Below are positions 1 through 5,803 of a stretch of 5,888 nucleotides of DNA, piece by piece (position 1 is the first letter of the stretch; the number at the start of each line of letters is the position of its first letter). The stretch covers positions 1-5,888 of the forward strand of contig DAOUSS010000099.1 of assembly GCA_030627085.1 (NCBI GenBank). Reading direction: 5' to 3'. Below the pieces are notes generated by a model. That model was not told the DNA's origin. It worked only from the letters and a program-made list of their open reading frames with translations, and searched no databases. The DNA is from Candidatus Stahliibacteriota bacterium (GTDB lineage Bacteria > Hydrothermota > UBA3073). The translations under genes were made by a program, and so were the position numbers.

Positions 1-1
1 A

Positions 2-47
2 GGAATTTGACATTTTATTGGAAATTGGGTATTGGAAATTTGACATT
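2..47. repeat. Degenerate direct repeat, ATTGGAAATT / ATTTGACATT units
   Basis: ATTGGAAATT occurs at 17-26 and 31-40, and ATTTGACATT at 5-14 and 38-47. The units interleave in a simple, low-complexity way, suggesting the end of a larger intergenic repeat tract continuing left of the window. Confidence 0.7.
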
Positions 48-51
48 CTCC

Positions 52-79
52 GATAATCTCTCGTGATAATCTCGTGTAA
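52..79. repeat. Degenerate direct repeat, GATAATCTC units
   Basis: GATAATCTC occurs at 52-60 and 65-73, with a related TCGTG spacer after each copy. It lies in the untranslated stretch after the radical SAM gene and may be a decayed member of an intergenic repeat family. Confidence 0.55.
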
Positions 80-85
80 TCCCTG

Positions 86-112
86 CCCTGTGAAATAAAT
101 TATTTCACGGGG
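86..112. repeat. Inverted repeat downstream of the radical SAM gene
   Basis: Arms CCCTGTGAAATAA (86-98) and TTATTTCACGGGG (100-112) pair around one central base with one G-T wobble when read on the plus strand. Read on the minus strand, as in the transcript of the operon, the wobble becomes a C-A mismatch, leaving nine pairs plus three. No T-run follows on that side, so it is not a clear rho-independent terminator. It could be a 3'-end stabiliser or a dispersed element. Confidence 0.75.
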
Positions 113-138
113 TGAATGGTTTATTAACATATATCGCT

Positions 139-1590
139 TTATCGTTTTGCACTTTGCTTTTTAGATTCTGGATTTCGCAATAGATACTCATATTCCCAAG
201 TCTCTTTTGTGAGTTTCTCTATCTTTTTCCCATATGTAGAAAGTCCCCTTACATACTCTTTGTCTTTCAGCGCTTCATCTCCCGAGGGGTCGTTTGCCTT
301 GGCATTCGTCTCAGTAAGAATTTTGTGCATTACATCATAATGATCCCTTATAGGACATTGTCTCAACCAATTTCCTACCTCGTTCCTGGGTCTCTCATAT
401 CCGTACTCGCTTTGCCATTTCCTTATCTTCTTAAAAAGTTCTGACTGCATAGCATCAGAGAGGTTCTTGCCATTTTTGTATAGTTCGATTACATTATCAA
501 GATAGTACGGGACGAATACACACGGGCATATATTACCGTCCCAATCTATATAGAAGTATCCTCCACCTCTTGCAGCGGATATACAACCATCAGATGCGGT
601 GCCCGAGTTCCAGAAGTCCACAAGAAATACATCCTTTTCTTTAACCAATCTCCACTCTTCATGAAGGAGCCTTACTCTATCTTCTGGCGAAGGAAGTAAT
701 TCTAATGTATAATCTCTTCCTATAGGCATATAATGAAAATACCACCCGTATATAGCACCCTGTTCATTAAGATAGAAATCAATAAATTTATCAGTCGTAA
801 TAAGATTCAAGTTATTCTTTGTAACTGTAACTGATATACCAAATGGGACACCAACATTCCTTAAATTCTCCATTGCAATGAGTATTTTTTCGTAAACACC
901 CTCACCTCTTCTTGCATCTGTCTCTTCCTTGAAACCTTCTACAGAAACTGCAGGTGTTATATTACCCACAGATGCAAGAGATTCCGCCATTTTCTCATCT
1001 ATAAGAGTACCATTTGTATACATTAGAAAAAAGCAATCATCATGCGTCTTCGCAATATCCAATATGGTTTTGCCTTTATCCCTGTACATAAGAGGTTCTC
1101 CACCGGATACCACAAAGAAGTTTGCCCCCCATAATTTTTTCGCATCTCTTATGATGCCATCAAATACATCATAGGGCAGTTTTCTCGGAGTAGCGTCCGC
1201 ATTTGCGTAACACCCTTTACACCTCAAATTGCAAGATTTAATAGGAGATATCGTGATAAACATAGGGGGCTTGAATCCATGCTTTTCTATAAATTTGCGC
1301 CTCTTATAAAAACCACCAAAGAACACATTCCCAAGGAAAACTTGTATAATTCCCCTTGCGGTTTGATTCGATACAAGACCCCTATCAAAAGCCCTTTTTA
1401 TAGAATGCAGAAGCGCTTTGCCAAGAAGACATTTGTCCTCTTGAACCTTGAGGGGTCTATCATCAGGATTCTTCTCTATAAGGTCTTCATAGATACGCCT
1501 CTCAATACTATTCAAGAGAAATTTTCTTGCGTATCGGTTGGTTATTGCCACTTCCCCAAGCTTAAGAAGGGCATTTACTCCCCTTGCCAT
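139..1590 (-). CDS. Radical SAM protein with SPASM/twitch-like C-terminal cysteines
   Basis: This 483-residue protein is a radical SAM enzyme of the MoaA/PqqE/AnSME-like superfamily, expected to cleave S-adenosylmethionine and generate a 5'-deoxyadenosyl radical. The CxxxCxxC cluster motif CNLRCKGC lies at residues 120-127, followed by the SAM-binding SGGEP at 162-166 and conserved-looking stretches YTNGTL (191-196) and SVEGF (216-220). Further cysteines at 336, 355, 357 (within DGNICPCVF) and 412 could bind one auxiliary Fe-S cluster, fewer than a full SPASM domain. About 105 residues precede the core; they look helical and end in a hydrophobic patch near 80-94. No signal peptide is visible. 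The ATG at 1590 is chosen because AGGAGG lies four bases upstream, and it overlaps the end of the aminotransferase gene by 16 bases. The substrate is unknown; peptide modification or small-molecule chemistry are both possible. The radical SAM call is very secure; the SPASM-like call is moderate. Confidence 0.93.
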   Translation of the reverse strand: MARGVNALLKLGEVAITNRYARKFLLNSIERRIYEDLIEKNPDDRPLKVQEDKCLLGKALLHSIKRAFDRGLVSNQTARGIIQVFLGNVFFGGFYKRRKFIEKHGFKPPMFITISPIKSCNLRCKGCYANADATPRKLPYDVFDGIIRDAKKLWGANFFVVSGGEPLMYRDKGKTILDIAKTHDDCFFLMYTNGTLIDEKMAESLASVGNITPAVSVEGFKEETDARRGEGVYEKILIAMENLRNVGVPFGISVTVTKNNLNLITTDKFIDFYLNEQGAIYGWYFHYMPIGRDYTLELLPSPEDRVRLLHEEWRLVKEKDVFLVDFWNSGTASDGCISAARGGGYFYIDWDGNICPCVFVPYYLDNVIELYKNGKNLSDAMQSELFKKIRKWQSEYGYERPRNEVGNWLRQCPIRDHYDVMHKILTETNAKANDPSGDEALKDKEYVRGLSTYGKKIEKLTKETWEYEYLLRNPESKKQSAKR

Positions 1591-2789
1591 AATACCTCCT
1601 TTGCTTCTTCCTCAATAACTCTGGCAAGTCGTTTTATACCCTCGTCTATTCTCTCCAGAGTGGGGTAGGAAAAATTCAATCTCATCGTATTTTTACAATT
1701 ATCGTCATAATGGAACGCAGAACCGACAACATAAGCTACATTACTTGCAAGCGCCCTTTCAAACATCCTGTTCGCATCTATCCCCACCGGAAGAGTCACC
1801 CACAGGAAGAGACCTCCATCTGGTCTCGTCCAGGATAGTCCCTCCATTTTTGGCATATAATTATCAAGGGCTGAGAGCATTCTATCTCTTTTCTCTCTAT
1901 ACACAGAGACCAATTTCTTTATGTGTCCATCGAGTTTGCTCTGTTTTATTATTTCTCTTACAATCGCTTGATTGAAGGGGGACGTGCAGAGGTCTGTCCC
2001 CTGTTTAGCTACAACCAGTTTATCTATGATATCTGGAGGAGCAACAATATATCCAAGCCTGAAGCCCGGACAGAGAATCTTGGAGAAGGTAAAAAGAGTG
2101 ATAACTCTTTCCATCCCACCATCAAGGTGAAAAAAGTTGGGACAGGGTTCTCCCGAGTATCTGAGTGGTCTGTATGGGGTATCTGATAAAATCAAGAGGT
2201 CATATTTAGACGCAAGTTCCAGCACCCTTTTTCTCCTATCTGTGGGCATTGTTACACCCTTCGGATTTTGAAAATCGGGAACTATATAGATGAACTTTGG
2301 AAGATTTCTATCTCTTGATAGTTTCTGAAGTGTGCCTTCCAGTACATCCACTTTCATTCCCTCGTTATCCAAAGGTATACCGACGAATTTTGCATCGTAA
2401 GAATTGAATGCTTGAAGTCCACCCAAATATGTTGGATAACCAACTATAACAGTATTTCCCGGATCTATAAATATCTTGCTCACAAGGTCCAGCCCCTGCT
2501 GTGATGCGGTGGTTATAAGGATATTGTCTATGTCAACCTTATCCCATTCCGCCAATTTCTTCCTTAATTCAGTATCACCCTCCGTGGGGCCGTACTGAAG
2601 AGCCCGCTCTCCTTCTTTTTCCATTACTTCAGATGTAACCTCTGCAATTAACTTTGATGGGAATAGTGTTGGGTCTGGCATTCCACCGGCAAAGGAGATT
2701 ATCTCCGGTTTTGCAACCAGTTTCAGCAATTCCCTTATCTCGGAGCGTTTCATCGCCTTTGCCACTGTAGAAAGTTTATCTTCAAGCAT
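1575..2789 (-). CDS. PLP-dependent aminotransferase, LysN-like (fold type I, class I/II)
   Basis: This 404-residue, full-length cytosolic aminotransferase transfers an amino group between an amino acid and a 2-oxo acid. Visible family features are SFAGGMPDP (32-40), LQYGPTEG (64-71), TTASQQGLD (93-101), the PLP-contacting FQNP with N175, D203 and Y206 in LSDTPYR, the Schiff-base lysine K237 in FTFSKILCPGFR, R244 and the substrate-carboxylate arginine R370 in MRLNFS. From memory of the family it aligns closely with Thermus LysN (2-aminoadipate aminotransferase); R19 in SEIRELLKL falls at the position of LysN Arg23, which binds the substrate side-chain carboxylate. LysN-type enzymes are promiscuous (aminoadipate, glutamate, leucine, aromatics), so the substrate is not assigned. 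The ATG at 2789 has a GGGGGTGAT ribosome site. The stop lies inside the radical SAM gene, suggesting an operon. No lysine-biosynthesis gene is present in the window. Confidence 0.93.
   Translation of the reverse strand: MLEDKLSTVAKAMKRSEIRELLKLVAKPEIISFAGGMPDPTLFPSKLIAEVTSEVMEKEGERALQYGPTEGDTELRKKLAEWDKVDIDNILITTASQQGLDLVSKIFIDPGNTVIVGYPTYLGGLQAFNSYDAKFVGIPLDNEGMKVDVLEGTLQKLSRDRNLPKFIYIVPDFQNPKGVTMPTDRRKRVLELASKYDLLILSDTPYRPLRYSGEPCPNFFHLDGGMERVITLFTFSKILCPGFRLGYIVAPPDIIDKLVVAKQGTDLCTSPFNQAIVREIIKQSKLDGHIKKLVSVYREKRDRMLSALDNYMPKMEGLSWTRPDGGLFLWVTLPVGIDANRMFERALASNVAYVVGSAFHYDDNCKNTMRLNFSYPTLERIDEGIKRLARVIEEEAKEVLWQGE
1595..1600 (-). promoter_or_regulatory. Ribosome binding site of the radical SAM gene
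   Basis: On the minus strand a perfect AGGAGG ends four bases before the ATG at 1590. It lies inside the last codons of the upstream aminotransferase gene, so ribosomes ending translation there could re-initiate. It fixes the start of the radical SAM protein. Confidence 0.85.
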
Positions 2790-2798
2790 ATCACCCCC
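2790..2798 (-). promoter_or_regulatory. Ribosome binding site of the aminotransferase gene
   Basis: Minus-strand GGGGGTGAT immediately precedes the ATG at 2789 and matches much of the anti-Shine-Dalgarno complement (AGGAGGTGAT). I find no convincing -35/-10 pair just upstream; the AT-rich stretch at about 2799-2828 has only weak -10-like hexamers. Confidence 0.65.
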
Positions 2799-2833
2799 GT
2801 CAATAAAATGTAAATATTAAAAATCAAACCTAC

Positions 2834-2863
2834 CTGCCGCCTGCCTGCAGGCAGGGTAGGCAG
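2834..2863. repeat. Inverted repeat around CCTGCCTGCAGGCAGG
   Basis: The 16-base perfect palindrome CCTGCCTGCAGGCAGG (2840-2855) is flanked by outer arms CTGCC (2834-2838) and GGCAG (2859-2863). An alternative fold pairs CCTACC and TGCC at 2829-2838 with GGCAGGGTAGG at 2850-2860. It is much more GC-rich than its surroundings. It lies upstream of the aminotransferase and lacks a T-run. Confidence 0.8.
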
Positions 2864-2880
2864 ATATTACAGTCATTATC

Positions 2881-2907
2881 TCCCACCGTAACGCCGCTGT
2901 AGTGGGA
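2881..2907. repeat. Short inverted repeat TCCCAC...GTGGGA
   Basis: Six-base perfect arms, TCCCAC (2881-2886) and GTGGGA (2902-2907), enclose a GC-rich 15-base loop. It belongs to the hairpin cluster of this gap. Its function is unknown. Confidence 0.55.
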
Positions 2908-3000
2908 CATATCAAAATGAGAATTTATGGCCACACTCTGCCTTGCGGTGTCACTACCAAATACAACTCATTCTGTCTTACACAACATCAGCCACCGATT

Positions 3001-3042
3001 ACGGTTCGGCTGAGCGGCTCGGCAGTGAGCTCGCCGAACTGT
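3001..3042. repeat. GC-rich imperfect hairpin downstream of the barrel-like gene
   Basis: GTTCGGC-T-GAGC (3004-3015) pairs with GCTCGCCGAAC (3029-3039) with one bulged T; the stem extends outward to 3001 and 3042 with one G-T wobble, giving about 14 pairs. It begins about 30 bases beyond the barrel gene's stop. No T-run follows on the minus strand, so intrinsic termination is doubtful. CTGATTA direct copies lie beside it at about 3053-3066. Confidence 0.75.
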
Positions 3043-3071
3043 TCACCGAAGACTGATTACTGATTACTGCC

Positions 3072-3962
3072 TTATCTAATCCCGACCCCAATTCCCAATC
3101 CGATAGCATTCATCTCCCCTATATTATAACTTATATCTACATTAAAGAGTAGAAAGTCTATACCAAGTCCCACAACTCCTCTGAATGTATTATTCCCCTT
3201 TATGGTCTTATCTATGTTTATGCCCTCACAATCGTATTTAAAGTTCATGTTTGTGTTTTCCATACCTACTCCGACAAATGGAGAGAAAGATAACGGCAAG
3301 AGGGGAGGAGAAATGCCCAGTTTTGCAAGAACTGCACCATTTATATTATTTGTTCTTGTTATATCTCCAAATTGGAAATACTGGTAACCAATACCTGTGA
3401 TAAAGTTCAAAGAGAACGTCGGGACTGGTAGATAATCATCAGTAGCATATTTCAGACCAGCACCAAAAATTTGTCCTGATGTCCCCTTCAATTGGAATGG
3501 AACCCATCTCACGCTCACATTCAAACCTTTGCCAAGACCAATGTTTGCCTGGGGAATAGCAAAAGGTATACCCGAAAGGTTAAGTCCCTTAAGCCCAATC
3601 GGATCATTGAGAAGTGGTTCAGACCCTCCGAATATCGTGTTACCTTCAAATACGGTATCCGTAATAGGAGTATCTGTGCCGATCCAGACCGTGTCGCCAA
3701 CAACAATCGTGTATGTGGCAGTTTTTGCTTTCTCTGGTATAGAAACCCACGATAGTTTCACATCCAGATCGAAACCCAGAAATCCATGATGTTTCCTGTC
3801 AATGAAATCTGTTCCCATTGCAGTCCCGAACGCGGTAACCATTGGTTTAGCATACTCAGTAAGTATCTCCTCCGCGGTCCCCTTTATAAATTCCTCGGGG
3901 GTGCCGCAAAAGAGAGGAAAGGCAAAAACGAGTATAGACCCAACGAATGCAAACTTTCTCAT
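3072..3962 (-). CDS. Secreted outer-membrane beta-barrel-like protein, DUF6588-like
   Basis: This 296-residue protein starts with a signal peptide: MRK, a hydrophobic run (4-18), and likely cleavage near LFCG-TPEE. C19 is preceded by Phe, a poor lipobox, so a lipoprotein is unlikely. A short helical segment (about 22-50) leads to HHGFLGFDLDVKLSWVSIP (59-76), then IPQANIGLGKGLNVSVRWVP (136-155), FGAGLKY (166-172) and glycine-rich alternating strands to the C-terminus (GLGIGVGIR). This order resembles DUF6588-family proteins and suggests a small outer-membrane barrel of unknown role; the family match is from memory. It ends in Arg rather than the aromatic residue typical of many BAM substrates. 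Upstream in-frame ATGs (to 4085) are rejected because AAGGAGG sits four bases before the ATG at 3962 and a promoter at 4020-4048 would fall inside the longer frame. It stands alone; the next gene on the strand is 282 bases away. Confidence 0.8.
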   Translation of the reverse strand: MRKFAFVGSILVFAFPLFCGTPEEFIKGTAEEILTEYAKPMVTAFGTAMGTDFIDRKHHGFLGFDLDVKLSWVSIPEKAKTATYTIVVGDTVWIGTDTPITDTVFEGNTIFGGSEPLLNDPIGLKGLNLSGIPFAIPQANIGLGKGLNVSVRWVPFQLKGTSGQIFGAGLKYATDDYLPVPTFSLNFITGIGYQYFQFGDITRTNNINGAVLAKLGISPPLLPLSFSPFVGVGMENTNMNFKYDCEGINIDKTIKGNNTFRGVVGLGIDFLLFNVDISYNIGEMNAIGLGIGVGIR

Positions 3963-3966
3963 ATAA

Positions 3967-3973
3967 CCTCCTT
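3967..3973 (-). promoter_or_regulatory. Ribosome binding site of the barrel-like gene
   Basis: AAGGAGG on the minus strand ends four bases before the ATG at 3962. It decides the start at the signal-peptide methionine and excludes a 41-residue upstream extension. Confidence 0.85.
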
Positions 3974-4019
3974 TTTGACCTGTTATACAGAAATTCCTAT
4001 TCTTTCTATTGTGGAAGTC

Positions 4020-4048
4020 ATTATAACACGAAAATAATAAAAAGTCAA
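4020..4048 (-). promoter_or_regulatory. Sigma-70-type promoter of the barrel-like gene
   Basis: Minus-strand TTGACT (4048-4043) and a perfect TATAAT (4025-4020) are separated by exactly 17 bases, with an AT-rich sequence upstream that could act as an UP element. The predicted transcription start is near 4012-4013, giving a leader of about 50 bases before the ATG at 3962. Confidence 0.8.
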
Positions 4049-4112
4049 GGAAAAAATAACCACAAATTTTACACGAATTAATCAAGCAACATGAACTCCC
4101 CGTAATTTTTTC

Positions 4113-4141
4113 TTGACAAATCCAGCAAGTTATGTTATACT
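4113..4141 (+). promoter_or_regulatory. Sigma-70-type promoter of argS
   Basis: A perfect TTGACA (4113-4118) and TATACT (4136-4141, five of six consensus bases) are separated by exactly 17 bases, with a T-rich run just upstream. The predicted transcription start, about 4148-4149, coincides with the argS ATG. It is divergent from the barrel-gene promoter; the two -35 boxes are about 64 bases apart. Confidence 0.8.
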
Positions 4142-4148
4142 AATACAT

Positions 4149-5699
4149 ATGAGAATAAAGGATACAATACAAGAATGGTTGAAGGAGTGCACGGGATTGC
4201 CTGTTGAAATCACGACAACAAGAAATCCGGCATTTGGCGATTACACGACAAATATTGCTTTCTCTATTGAAGGAGATCCAAAAGAGAACGCCCGCAATAT
4301 ATTGAGTAATGTAAGAAAGAAACCAGATATAATCGAGAAGGCAGAGACAAAGAACGGTTTTATAAATATCTTTCTCTCTAAGTCGGCTCTTTTCAGGGTT
4401 ATAGATACGGTAAGAAAAGAAGGCAACCTCTATGGTTCGTATAATAAGGGAGAGGGAAAGAGAATACTGTTGGAATTTGTAAGTGCAAACCCAACAGGTC
4501 CACTCGAGGTACCAAATGGCAGAGCAGCAAGTATCGGCGATTGTCTTTACCGTGTACTTTCCTTTATGGGATACTCTGTAGACAAAGAGTACTATATAGA
4601 TGATTGTGGTAGACAGATAAAACTACTCGCAAAATCTATCAATGCACGAATGATAGGAGATAATGTGCCGGAAGGAGGATATAAGGGCGAATATATTAGC
4701 GAACTTGCCGACAGAGCACGTATTATGAAACCACAGAACTTTGAAGAATTTGCAGTCTCAACGATTCTTTCCTTGCAGAAAAAAACACTTACAGATTTTG
4801 GTGTAGAGTTTACTAACTGGGCCAGAGAAAGTGAAATAAGAAAAATTTGCCCTGACATAATTGAAAAACTCAAGAATAAGGGATTGATATATAAGGAGGA
4901 TAATGCAGTATGGGTTAAAACATCATCCTTCGGAGACGAGAAGGACAGAGTATTAATAAAGAGCGATGGGGAGTATACCTATCTCACGCCGGATATAGCA
5001 TACCATGTAAACAAATTTGAGAGAGGATATCATACATTGATTGACATTCTCGGACCGGACCACCTGGGACATATTCCTCCTTTGAAGGGCGCACTGGAAG
5101 CACTGGGTTATCCATCGGGTAATCTCGTCGTTCTAATCTCCCAGTGGGTAACTATTCTTGAAGACGGGAAAAAGAAAAGAATGTCTAAACGGGAAGGCAG
5201 ATTCATAACATTAGATGAGATAATATCAACTATAGGCAAGGATGTAGCCAAATTCATTTTTTTAACAAGGAAAAGGGACAGTCACCTTGTATTTGATATA
5301 GATGCTGCAAAGAGAGAATCAAAAGAAAACCCCGTCTATTATATCCAGTACGCATACGCCAGAATGTCCAGTATAGAAAGAGTTGCAAAAGAGAGAGGCA
5401 TTGGTATAAATGAATCAAAGGTCAAGTTGCTTGGCAACAAAGAAGAAATGGATCTTCTGAGAAAACTAATGCATTTTCCGGAGATTGTGGAAGAGGTCGA
5501 AAGGACATTTGAACCCAACTATATTGCAACCTATCTCACTGAACTTGCGTCTTTGTTTCATACATTTTATGAAAGACACCGTGTAGTGAGCAATGATGGA
5601 GACCTATCAGAAGCAAGACTTACACTTACCTCCGCTATAAAACAGGTTCTTGGTAATGGTCTTTCACTCCTTGGAATCACTGCACCCGAGAGGATGTAG
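4149..5699 (+). CDS. argS: Arginyl-tRNA synthetase
   Basis: This class I synthetase charges tRNA-Arg with arginine using ATP in the cytosol. At 516 residues it is compact against the usual 550-600 but complete. An N-terminal Add1-like domain (1 to about 85, NPAFGDYTTNIAF at 26-38) precedes the Rossmann core: LLEFVSANPTGPL (107-119), EYYIDDCGRQI (147-157), YKGEYISELA (178-187), DRVLIKSDGEYTYLTPDIAY (266-285). A KMSKS-type loop is at 344-348 (RMSKR). The C-terminal DALR anticodon-binding domain runs from about 395 to the family-typical ending TAPERM. The HIGH position (120-123) reads E-V-P-N, without either histidine, and the usual GADHHGY-like segment is GPDHLGH (302-308). The ATG at 4149 is chosen; the in-frame TTG at 4113 lies in the promoter's -35 box. 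There is no Shine-Dalgarno site, so the transcript is probably leaderless. Identity is certain; the effect of the motif change is open. Confidence 0.96.
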   Translation: MRIKDTIQEWLKECTGLPVEITTTRNPAFGDYTTNIAFSIEGDPKENARNILSNVRKKPDIIEKAETKNGFINIFLSKSALFRVIDTVRKEGNLYGSYNKGEGKRILLEFVSANPTGPLEVPNGRAASIGDCLYRVLSFMGYSVDKEYYIDDCGRQIKLLAKSINARMIGDNVPEGGYKGEYISELADRARIMKPQNFEEFAVSTILSLQKKTLTDFGVEFTNWARESEIRKICPDIIEKLKNKGLIYKEDNAVWVKTSSFGDEKDRVLIKSDGEYTYLTPDIAYHVNKFERGYHTLIDILGPDHLGHIPPLKGALEALGYPSGNLVVLISQWVTILEDGKKKRMSKREGRFITLDEIISTIGKDVAKFIFLTRKRDSHLVFDIDAAKRESKENPVYYIQYAYARMSSIERVAKERGIGINESKVKLLGNKEEMDLLRKLMHFPEIVEEVERTFEPNYIATYLTELASLFHTFYERHRVVSNDGDLSEARLTLTSAIKQVLGNGLSLLGITAPERM

Positions 5700-5706
5700 A
5701 CACCTC

Positions 5707-5768
5707 TGGCGGAGAGAGATGAGGGAAGAGGAATGAGAGAGATGGTGATGAGGTAATGGTAGGAGTGA
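5707..5768 (+). other. Purine-rich stretch after argS
   Basis: This run just after the argS stop is almost entirely A and G with scattered T (for example GGAGAGAGATGAGGGAAGAG). It holds no credible gene or terminator hairpin. It may be decayed repeat DNA or the untranslated 3' end of argS. Confidence 0.4.
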
Positions 5769-5803
5769 CCCTCTGTGGTTGTGCAAAAAGTCAAATTTTA
5801 ACA

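Noticed and set aside
1..112. Possible CRISPR array in the left-edge repeats
   Set aside because: The units are only 9-10 bases, occur twice each, and lack regular spacers.
929..2186. Several plus-strand open frames of 76-129 codons opposite the operon
   Set aside because: They are antisense shadows of two clearly conserved enzymes and show no domain.
3001..3042. Rho-independent terminator for the barrel-like gene
   Set aside because: The stem is strong but no T-run follows on the minus strand.
2917..3063. Plus-strand 48-codon frame in the hairpin-rich gap
   Set aside because: It runs through the hairpins and simple repeats, lacks a good ribosome site and shows no protein-like pattern.
3963..4085. 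41-residue N-terminal extension of the barrel-like protein
   Set aside because: It would cross the gene's own promoter and leader and bury a clear signal peptide. AAGGAGG marks the ATG at 3962.
4113..4148. 12-residue N-terminal extension of ArgS from a TTG start
   Set aside because: The TTG is part of the -35 hexamer TTGACA, the extension spans the -10 box, and there is no ribosome site before it.
4503..4513. CTCGAGGTACC, adjacent XhoI and KpnI sites, at the altered HIGH position
   Set aside because: It looks like polylinker sequence but is in frame, with normal ArgS residues on both sides and no other vector sequence. Coincidence is the simplest reading.
5567..5794. 75-codon minus-strand frame overlapping the end of argS
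   Set aside because: It is antisense to the conserved ArgS C-terminus and to the purine-rich tail, and has no recognisable protein features.
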